Assembly: GCA_030704615.1 (NCBI GenBank) | Contig: CM060731.1 | Span: 77,418,756-77,482,755, forward strand | Reading direction: 5' to 3' | DNA from: Takakia lepidozioides | Taxonomy: Eukaryota; Streptophyta; Takakiopsida; Takakiales; Takakiaceae | Length of the DNA: 64,000 nucleotides | Part shown: positions 55,140-64,000 of the stretch, piece after piece | How the letters are laid out: each line of letters opens with the position of its first letter | How positions within the stretch are numbered: the first letter of the stretch is position 1 | Notes under the pieces: generated by a model | What the model was told of the DNA's origin: nothing | The model's input: the letters and a program-made list of their open reading frames with translations, nothing else | Database searches by the model: none | Made by a program: the position numbers and the translations under genes

Positions 55140-57500
55140 GGAAGATAATAGGAATAATGTAAGAACTTAATGCAAGCGCGTCAGGACGGTCCAGCCCTGA
55201 CACCCGTACCGCCGGTTCTTCGCCTCCGGCAGACATCGAAAGGCAGCCGGCTGGGCTCGGTCAATCCCTCCCCACCCCCGCCCTCATCCCATCGGCGTCG
55301 TCGCCCCAGGCGCGTCGTCGCCCCCTGCGTCCTCGTTCTGCGACACCAGTCCGCCGCTTCCAGCAGTCCGCCAGTTCCCTGTAACCCCCGCCCCGGGTTC
55401 AACCATCACCCCCATGTAACCCTCTGTAACTCCGCCGAGTGTAACCCACATTACCATGTAACCCTTTGTAACCCATATAACCCCATGACCCTCTGTAACC
55501 CATGTAACCCTCTATAACACCGCAGAGTGTCACCCCCACCCCTATGTAACCCTCACTACATGTAACCCTCTGTAACACTTTGCAACCCATGTAACCCTAT
55601 GTAACCCTCTGTAACACCGCAGAGTGTCGCCCTCACCCCTTATGTAACCCTCACTCCATGTAACCCTCTGTAACCCATGTAACCCTCTGTGACCCTTTGT
55701 AACCCTCACCACCATGTAACCCTCTGTAACACCGCAGAGTGTCACCCTCACCCGTATGTAACCCTCATTCCATGTAACCCTCTCTGACCCTCTGTAACCC
55801 TCACTCCATGTAACCCTCACTCCATGTAACCCTCTGTGACCTCTATATCCCTCACCAGGTGTAACCCTTACCTCCATGTAACCCTCTGTAACACCGCAGA
55901 GTGTCACCCTCGCCACCATGTAACCCTCACTCCATGTAACCCTCACAAACCCTCTGTGGCTCTGTAACCTATGTAACCCTCTGTAACACCGTAGAGTGTC
56001 GTCCTCACCCCTTATGTAACCCTCTGTAACCCATGTAACCCTCTGTGACCCTTTGTAACCCTCACCACCATGTAACCCTCTGTAACACCGCAGAGTGTCA
56101 CCCTCACCCCTATGTAACCCTCACTCCATGTAACCCTCTCTGACCCTCTATAACCCTCACCACCATGTAACCCTCTGTAACCCATGTGACCCTCTATATC
56201 CCTCACCAGGTGTAACCCTTACCACCATGTAACCCTCTGTAACACCGCAGAGTGTCACCCTCGTCACCATGTAACCCTCCGTAACCCTCACAAACCCTCT
56301 GTGACACCGCAGAGTGTCACCCTCATCCCCATGTAACCCTCACTCCATGTAACCCTCTGTGACCCTCCGTGGCTCTGTAACCCATGTAATCCTCTGTAAC
56401 ACCGTAGAGCGTCACCCTCACCCCTTATGTAACCCTCACTCCATGTAACCCTCTGTAACACATGTAACCCTCTGTGACCCTTTGTAACCCTCACCACCAT
56501 GTAACCCTCTGTAACACCGCAGAGTGTCACCCTCACCCCTATGTAATCCTCACTCCATGTAACCCTCTCTGACCCTCTGTAACTCTCTGTAACCCATGTA
56601 ACCCTCTGTGACCCTCTATATCCCTCACTAGGTGTAACCCTTACCACCATGTAACCCTCTGTAACACCGCAGAGTGTCACCCCCATCCCTATGCATCCCT
56701 CACTCCTTGTAACCCATGTAATCCTCTGTGACCCTGCGTAACCCGTGTAACCCTCTGTGACCCTGTGTAACCCATGTAACCCCATGTAACCCTCACTCCA
56801 TGTAACCCTCTCTGACCCTCTATAACCCATGTAACCCTCTGTGACCCTCTATAACCCTCACCAGGTGTAACCTTCACCACCATGTAACCCTCAGTAACCC
56901 TCTGTAACACCGTAGAGTGTCACCCTCACCCCTGTGTAACCTCACTCCATGTAACCCTATGTGACCCTCTGTGACTCTCTGTAACCCTCACCAGGTGTAA
57001 CCCTCACCACCATGTAACCCTCCGTAACCCGTTTATCCCTCTGTAACACCGCTGAGTGTAACCCTCACTCCATGTAACCCTCCCATGTAACCTTATGTCA
57101 CCCTCTGTAACCCATGTAACCCCATGACCCTCTGTAACCCATGTAACCCCATGACCCTTTGTAACCCTTTGTAACCCATGTAACCCTCTGTTACTCCGCG
57201 AGGTGTAACCCTCACTCCATGTTATCCTGCATCGTGTAACCCCAATGTAAGCTTGTATCATGTTATCCCATATACCCCTCTCCGTGTAACTCCAGTTCCT
57301 CGTAACCCCATCATCCCTGTAACCCTCTGCACGTCAGCGCTTTAGCTCCGCCTCGTGTAACCCTCATTGTGCAACTCTCACATTGTAACCCCACCATGTA
57401 ACCCCGATACTGTATCAATCCCCCCCGTGTAACCCCCGATTGTGTCACTCATAGCTCGTGTCACCCCGGATCCTTTATCCCCAACGCATGTCACCCCTGT
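55140..57500 (+). repeat. Left TIR and satellite-like array of the MULE
   Basis: From about 55390 the sequence is built from the short word tgtaaccctc with variants catgtaaccc and ctgtgaccctc. These are grouped in units of about 110-140 bp marked by aacaccgcagagtgtcaccc. The array continues past the inverted-repeat part to about 57500, becoming irregular. Minus-strand frames rich in GYxG/VTE motifs are translations of the repeat. Confidence 0.88.
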
Positions 57501-57729
57501 TCGTGTAGCCCCTTAGTGCCCGGCAAAAATTGGCGGGCTCCAAGAGGTGTCAGATATTTTGAATTCAAACCTGGGTTACACGATTCGGTGACATCAAAAC
57601 CCACGTGTAACTCCATCATCGCTCGTCATTTTCACCAGGTGCGTAGACGACGTGCAGTCCCGAGGGCTCCGCTGCGTTGCCCGCGTGTATTATGCAATTT
57701 GTACTGTACTGGTGGTATTGTTGCTGCTA

Positions 57730-59240
57730 ATGGCATGTACTGCCGCGAAGGTGCTAGACGAGGAACGCAAAGCAGCATTGGAATCAAATGGTTTGAAAGA
57801 TGAGGCGGGAGAACTCTGTCATTTGCAGCATTTGGTATCTCATTTGAAATGCATCCTACAGCTGCCCATAGACGGGCTTTTCAATCACACAAACCTCCGT
57901 TGGATACGCCAGGTTTCCCAGGGAAAAGGGAAACGGATATCCATCGAAGTAGCTGTCGTTCCATGGTCTCGCATTCTTGACTTTCTGGAGGGAGAAAGGA
58001 GTAGAGTGGATGGGAAGACCCAATTTTATGTTCAAGATCGAAGGTACCGTGAGTTGCCAGATTTGACAACACCGCGTGCAAACAGTTATCGTCAGTGGCA
58101 TAAGTAAGTCACTTATGAGGGTTGTATAACATTCCCAGCCCCACTTCTTTCTGCTAGTCTAGCAAAGTCGTATATGGCGATAACCCTCCTCGCTTTATAT
58201 GCTTTTTTTGCAGGTACCACTGCTGCTACGGCCCGATAGATAGGCGCACGGACCCGCCGATTGTGAAGAAAAAAGAAAAACCGATAGCAGCCTCCGATAA
58301 TCAAACAGCAGTCAAGCGAATCAGACGTAAGGCAGCGGATTTCGGAGAGTCATACAAACGTGGGTGTACGTGTAGCTTCAAAGTTGGCCAGTGTTTTCTA
58401 GATTCAGAGTTGGCAATCATCACATACTTCCAGAAACAGCATGTGGATGCAAAAGGAAAGCCATGTCATGGTTCAGCTGACCCCTCTTCCCATTTCTCGC
58501 GATTCGTGCATGCCCCTCGTCTCAGCCAAGATATGAAACAGTGGATCGTCGATAGTCTTCGCAGTGGCCTATCTCCAGCTATGATTATGACACAACACAC
58601 TCAACAACTCCAGGAAGCTTGTGCGTCTCAGCCAGGCATGGAGTGGAGTCGCGATTGTTTCTTGTTCGAGTACGACGTGAGAAACATTGCCGACAAGCTT
58701 GCGATTGAGAGTTACAAAAAACATCCAGATGATGCACAAAGTGTACGTATGTGGGTCAATAGCAATCCTGAAAGCGTCTTCTTCTACCATGAAGAGACAG
58801 CGCCAGTGGCGGGTGATTTGAAGTTGTAATTGGAATACAAACGGAGTGGCAAAAACAGAAAATGATCGACTTGGGACACAACCGTGTGGTATCCTGCGAT
58901 GCAACATTTGGGACCAACGAAAATAAGGTATTCGTGTCACGCTTTACCTTTCATTGCATTCTGAAATGTGAGTGCCATGCAACTGTTGCCAATATTTTAA
59001 CGCTCACCTTATTCATTTTTGTACCATTGCGACATTGCAGTTCCCAATGTATACCATGATGGTGTTCGACGAATGGCTCAACGGCATACCTGTTGCTTAT
59101 ATTATATCAGCGAGAAACAAAACGACTGACTTGAGCCCCTGGATGAAACGTCTTCGCGACCGACTTCTTCAGAGCAAACCAGATTGGAGGCCAAATGCTT
59201 TTGTTGTCGACGATGCAGACGCAGAAATCAATGCTATCAG
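57730..59240 (+). pseudogene. MULE transposase, truncated and frameshifted
   Basis: Exon 1 starts near the ATG at 57730 (MACTAAKVLDEERKAALESN) and ends at about 58104 (CATAA|GTAAGT). Exon 2 begins at about 58215 (acceptor ttgcag) and has a Cys/His-bearing region, RGCTCSFKVGQ...HVDAKGKPCHG. A one-base shift near 58815 with a TAA interrupts the frame before QTEWQKQKMIDLGHN. The MULE catalytic domain follows: CDATFGTNENK with the first Asp, an intron (about 58928-59040), then FPMYTMMVFDEWLNGIPVAY and NAFVVDDADAEINAIR with the second Asp block. At about 59240 the sequence runs into the right repeat array, so the part with the third catalytic residue and any SWIM zinc finger is missing. It cannot be autonomous. 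Confidence 0.82.
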
Positions 59241-60892
59241 GTACACGGCTAGAAGTTACAATGTTCTGAGTCACACTACAAGTTGCATGCACGAGGGGTT
59301 TCATGGATCGGGCTACACTGCTGCTAGTTACACTGAGAATCACAGTAAGAGTTAAACTGCCAGTTACACGAGGGGGTGCATTGCTGCCTGTAACACTTGG
59401 AGTTACACTGTCAGTTGCTCGAGGGGTTACATGGATTGGGTTGCAGTGCTGTCTATTACACTGAGGGTTACACTATCAGTTAGACAGATGGTTATACTGC
59501 CTTGAGTTGGACGGAGGGTTACACTGCTGTGAGTTAGACCGAGGGTTATACTACTGTGAGTTAGACCGAGGGTTACACTGCTATGAGGTAGACAGAGGGT
59601 TACACTGCGAGTTACACAGGGAGTTACACGGCGTGTCATCCGCAGTCCTACATGGATTAGGTTGCACTGCTATAGCATGTGAGTTACACTGGGAGCATCG
59701 CAGAGGGTTGTATGGGTTGGGTCGCTCTGAGAGTTACACGGTGTAACATGGATTGCGTTACAGCGCTGCGAGGGGTTATATGTGTTGGGTTACACTGCTG
59801 TGAGTTTCACTGATAGTTACATGACCAGATGCACGATGGGTTACATGAGTCACACTACTAAGAGTGACACTTTGAAGAGTTACACTTCTACGAGTTACAC
59901 CTGGTGAGGGATATAGAGGTCACAAAGGGTTACATGGAGTGAGGGTTACAGAGGGTCAGAGAGGGTTACATGGAATGAGGGTTACATACGGGTGAGGGTG
60001 ACACTCTGCGGTGTTACAGAGGGTTACATGGTGGTGAGGGTTACAAAGGGTCACAGAGGGTTACATAAGGGGTGAGGACGACACTCTACGGTGTTACAGA
60101 GGGTTACATAGGTTACAGAGCCACAGAGGGTTTGTGAGGGTTACATGGAGTGAGGGTTACATGGTGGCGAGGGTGACACTCTGCGGTGTTACAGAGGATT
60201 ACATGGAGGTAAGGGTTACACCTGGTGAGGGATATAGAGGGTCACAGAGGGTTACATGGAGTGAGGGTTACAGAGGGTCAAAGAGGGTTACATACGGGTG
60301 AGGGTAACACTCTGCGGTGTTACAGAGGGTTACATGGTGGTGAGGGTTACAAAGGGTCACAGAGGGTTACATGGGTTACAGAGGGTTACATGGAGTGAGG
60401 GTTACATAAGGGGTGAGGGCGACACTCTGCGGTGTTACAGAGGGTTACATAGGGTTACATGGGTTGCAAAGTGTTACAGAGGGTTACATGTAGTGAGGGT
60501 TACATAGGGGTGGGGGTGACACTCTGCGGTGTTATAGAGGGTTACATGGGTTACAGAGGGTCATGGGGTTATATGGGTTACAAAGGGTTACATGGTAATG
60601 TGGGTTACACTCGGCGGAGTTACAGAGGGTTACATGGGGGTGATGGTTGAACCCGGGGCGGGGGTTACAGGGAACTGGCGGACTGCTGGAAGCGGCGGAC
60701 TGGTGTCGCAGAACGAGGACGCAGGGGGCGACGACGCCGATGGGATGAGGGCGGGGGTGGGGAGGGATTGACCGAGCCCAGCCGGCTGCCTTTCGATGTC
60801 TGCCGGAGGCGAAGAACTGGCGGTACGGGTGTCAGGGCTGGACCGTCCTGACGCGCTTGCATTAAGTTCTTACATTATTCCTATTATCTTCC
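59240..60892 (-). repeat. Right satellite-like array and TIR of the MULE
   Basis: 59340-59880 is a different local array (gagggttacactgctgtgag, about 33-bp period). From about 59890 to 60892 it is the inverted copy of the left arm. The identical reading of 55399-55590 and 60459-60650 in opposite orientation shows very low divergence. Confidence 0.88.
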
Positions 60893-60901
60893 AGCAGAAA
60901 T
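60893..60901. repeat. Right 9-bp target site duplication of the MULE
   Basis: AGCAGAAAT, identical to 55131-55139. Confidence 0.9.
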
Positions 60902-61015
60902 GAAACGAAATGAAATGGTACTTTATAATGTCCGCGGAAAGTTCAAAGAGCTTATGGGACAAAATGGGAAAAAAAAACCTGAGAGGGGAAACAAGACCAG
61001 AGCCAAAAAATAAGC
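60902..61015 (-). repeat. LINE 3'-end fragment
   Basis: The minus strand reads ttgaactttccgcggacatt and ataaagtaccatttcatttc, matching the LINE family 3' UTR. The MULE target duplication sits at its 3' terminus. Confidence 0.85.
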
Positions 61016-62750
61016 AGAGAAAGACTCCAATTGCACACAGATTTGGAATGTCTGATGAGAGAAAAAAAATTCAATTACTATTTGATTAGTCAGTTAACAA
61101 GGTGTTGGAGCATGCACAGATCAACATGGATGAATCAAAGTTGTGTTGTCTTTTCAGTTTAGGGTTTGCTGTCACATTTTAGGTTTCACCTTGTTCATGT
61201 TATCTTCTAGGCTTCCTCACTCTCTCTCTATTTACAGTTTTACAGTTTTACAGTTGTATAAATTTACAGTTTTGTTTTATGGATCTTTAGTATATATCTT
61301 TTTAAGCATATAAAGACATCTAGATAAGTTTTTCAGTGAGTATTTCAGTATTACAGTTTTACAAATGCACAGTTTTATAGTTTTATGGATCTTTAGTATG
61401 TATCTTTTTAAACATATAAAGACATCTAGATAAGTTTCTCAGTGAATATTTCAGAATTACATCAGTATTTCACTTAAAAAAGCATTTTTCAGCTCATTAT
61501 AAACTTCATTTTTTCAGTTGTAATATTGTAAATTTATTTTCTTTCCATTTCAAATTACTTCTTTGTATTTCTATTATCTCAATTACATACTTAAAAGCTT
61601 TTATTTCATATTCACATTTGTTTTATATCATTCTGCTTTGGATGCCCAATCCATATATCTAATGTTCTCACCTGCACCACGGTTTTAATTTCATAGTTTT
61701 AAAATTTTAAAATATAACAATTGAATAAGACCAATATATTAGCTTGAAGTTCAATTTTTCACTTCATATCATATGATTTATTTCCAGGAAATAATTATAT
61801 TCTAAATTCTCGAATCTAATAATTTTTCATTAATCTAATTAATATTATACTTTTTATTTACGATTATTGTTGCGGTTAACAACAAAATTTCTTAATTCAT
61901 TCTCTTCTTTACGTAAATCCTATATTTCTCATTTATTAATGTTTACATACTTAACTACAACATAGTAAATTGCATCCAAAAAATATCTCACTATTTTAGT
62001 AATTCAGAGAATTGATAGATCAGTTAATAGTATCATACATTATACTTAATTTTTGCTCTTATGGTACATGTTCATTTAGGTCCTTGTTCTATTTTGAAAA
62101 AGATCAAATATAAAATTTTATGAGAGGATTTGATTATTATTATATTTTCAATTGCCAAAGTTGTCAATAAAAATAATACAATAAGCTGATTGATATCATA
62201 TATTTTCACATAACAGATATTATAATCTGAAGATTGAATGATGCTTAGGTTTTTTCGATTTAAGTCTATTCTCTATTACAGGGAATTTATTTTGTAATTT
62301 GTTTTTTATCTACAAATAAAATAAAGTTTTTCCAGGGTCTCTGATCTCTGCCCTTGTTATACATATATATTTAGTTTCAATATAAAATTGTAAATAAATA
62401 TTCTACTTGAAAGTGTCATTACATTAGCAAACTTGAGTTGTAAGCCCAAAACGGTTTTTATATATTAGATGAAGGGGATGACAAAATATTCAATGGCTTT
62501 GTAAATAAAAATATGTAGATCATGATATAGAAACTCATGACTAGTTTCTTCGATAATTTGTTCGCTATCAGGTTTTACTTGTGTACTCTTTATTTTCATC
62601 TTCTGTGTGCATAATGTATTGATTGAATTTCACAAATTGATCATGCAACATTGACGTACATAAACTCAATTATATATTTCAAACTGAAAATATTGCAAAT
62701 ATATGATGAGTGTCTTTGTTGTTAGAACACAAAGTTGATTGTTACATAAA
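61016..62750. other. AT-rich gene-free stretch with a local duplication
   Basis: No gene is seen. A segment of about 75 bp (gttttatggatctttagtat, then catataaagacatctagata) occurs at about 61270-61345 and again at about 61380-61455. Runs of tttacagttttacag lie nearby. Confidence 0.6.
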
Positions 62751-62755
62751 CAACC

Positions 62756-62832
62756 AACATGTAGCCCAATGGTAAGGGCATATACCCTCTTGCAAGCGGT
62801 TGTGGGTTCAAACCACCATGTTGGTTGTTACA
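62756..62832 (+). repeat. tRNA-like sequence (degenerate tRNA or SINE head)
   Basis: The ends pair as an acceptor stem (ccaacatg with catgttgg). The D arm is good (gcccaatggtaagggc), and the T arm reads gtgggttcaaaccac with a box-B core. The anticodon arm is poor and the D-to-anticodon spacing is several bases too long, so a functional tRNA is unlikely. Confidence 0.5.
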
Positions 62833-62936
62833 AAGGTGTCCACCTTCCTATCAGAAGGTAGTAGCATTTCTGGGTCAAGTGACACCATAAGTTATGCTTG
62901 CTTCGTCAACGTGTCCACATTTTTTCTTCTTCTTTG

Positions 62937-64000
62937 ATTGTTACATAGTTCCAAGTTCAAATCCAACATGCATGATTTGTATGAGTTCCCTTGCCCTTAT
63001 AATATCTCACTCTTTCACACACACTAATATACACATTTCAAGACATTATTGGATGGTCATCAAAGATATCATTATATACCATGTCAATTTCCTCTACTCG
63101 CGCCCTCATATTGAAATGCTATTGAACAACAAATGTACGAATATCTTTAAAGTATTGTATTTCTTTGTAACCTTTCATATCTCCCATTGTTAATATAAGT
63201 ATCATTTTGAATATATCATTGCCAATATATTAGACTAAACTTAAGATCAAAAATGAAAGAAACATCTTTTTTCATTGTTGTGTATATAACTAAATCAATT
63301 GTCGTGCATTGTTTTAAGTTCAAACCCAACATATATGACCCAATATGACTTCCCTTCCCATAATTATATCTTACTCTTCAATACATACTAATAGAACAAC
63401 TTTTAAGACATTCAGTCATATGATTTGGATGGTTATCAAGGATATCATTATATACCATGAAAAGTTCATCTACTCTCTCACTCACATTGAAATGAGGTTA
63501 AAATGCTATTGAGCAACAAATGTATGAATATCTTTGAAATATGATGTTTTTTTGTAACCTTTCATATTTCACATTGTTAATAGTGTCAAATCAAATCTAT
63601 CACATTGATAATAGTGTCATTTCAAATCTGTCACATTGTCAACAAATGAAACTAAACTTGAAGATTGTCCAAAATGGTACAAATTTTATTTGCCATTGTA
63701 ATGTATATATTACAAAATAGATGTCACATAGTTTTGAGTTTAAACCCAACATGTATGATTTGGTATGATAATATAATAACCCCTTGCATTAACTATTGGT
63801 AAGAATGAGAGCACACCCTTACAGATATAACATACATTTTGCACTTTGCACGAGCAACTAACACCTATATATATACGTCCTACGAAAATATCATAAGCGT
63901 CAAGAGTCATTGCACTCCTAAACTTTCAAAACACCATTCGTATGATTTTGGTTGGAGTTGAAACTTTACATCAGCAATTAATACCTACAGTCATAGGTCC
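62937..64000 (+). repeat. AT-rich tandem repeat, unit about 375-415 bp, at least 2.5 copies
   Basis: Units start near 62937, 63310 and 63723 with a variant of agttcaaacccaacatgtat. They continue through atcattataccatg-type, ctattgagcaacaaatgta and tttgtaacctttcatat words in the same order. The third unit runs off the window end. Confidence 0.75.

Larger units (their letters stand above)
55140..60892 (+). mobile_element. Mutator-like DNA transposon with long satellite-like terminal repeats
   Basis: The element is 5753 bp, with ends GGAAGATAATAGG...CCTATTATCTTCC and a perfect 9-bp target duplication on both sides. Terminal inverted repeats are colinear for about 1 kb (55140 to about 56215 and about 59890 to 60892) apart from a 17-bp and a few other indels. 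Their first about 250 bp are GC-rich unique sequence; the rest is tandemly repeated. The centre carries a decayed transposase gene that lacks its 3' part. The near-identical arms and intact duplication indicate a relatively recent insertion. It landed next to a LINE 3' end (60902-61015). Confidence 0.92.

Noticed and set aside
55399-57261. Minus-strand frames with repeated VTEGYM/GLHG motifs, and their mirror at 60298-60650
   Set aside because: They are direct translations of the MULE terminal satellite, in both arms; not genes.
55390-57500. Telomere-like or CRISPR-like interpretation of the gtaaccc array
   Set aside because: The word is not the plant telomere heptamer, there are no regular spacers, and the array is bounded by transposon ends with a target duplication.
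62756-62832. Functional tRNA gene
   Set aside because: Acceptor, D and T arms pair but the anticodon stem is mismatched and the D-to-anticodon spacer is too long.

Overview
The window looks like nuclear DNA of a land plant, most likely a non-seed lineage such as a bryophyte or lycophyte; the sequence alone does not settle which. Supporting this are S-protein-homologue (plant self-incompatibility S1) genes, a B3-domain protein, an F-box/kelch gene, two intron-rich genes for chloroplast proteins (an At1g32220-like SDR and an ABCB29-like half transporter), a Ty3/gypsy chromovirus with an initiator-tRNA primer site, a LINE family and a Mutator-like transposon. || Layout: 1-5386 and 22988-36400 hold a family of duplicated blocks, each built around an S1-type gene on the minus strand (544-1002, 23616-24055, 32842-33270), plus a B3 gene (3188-3574), a full-length but decayed LINE (about 25680-30310) and a secreted proline-rich repeat protein (34661-35179) that may be driven by an inverted copy of an S1-gene promoter. 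One block is split by a 17.6-kb nested insertion (5387-22987): an outer chromovirus with LTRs, and inside it, between its gag and protease, a second Ty3-like element. || The inner element is the most unusual object here. After a very repetitive leader it encodes gag, aspartic protease, a cytosine-5 DNA methyltransferase domain, reverse transcriptase, RNase H and integrase, and it ends in a PHD finger. It thus carries a DNA-methylation writer and a probable histone reader in one retroelement polyprotein. This copy is broken by stops and frameshifts. || 37179-41058 is a seven-exon SDR gene on the minus strand. 42380-44080 is a degenerate minisatellite. 45005-46183 is an F-box/kelch gene with one in-frame stop. 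48576-53665 is a ten-exon ABCB29-like gene whose frame closes across every inferred exon. Each of these two multi-exon genes appears to contain one GC-AG intron. || 55140-60892 is a complete Mutator-like element with a 9-bp target duplication, about 1-kb terminal inverted repeats made of satellite-like repeats, and a truncated transposase. From 61000 to the end the DNA is AT-rich, gene-free and partly tandemly repeated. All exon structures were inferred by eye from splice signals, reading-frame closure and recalled family motifs; no alignments were run.
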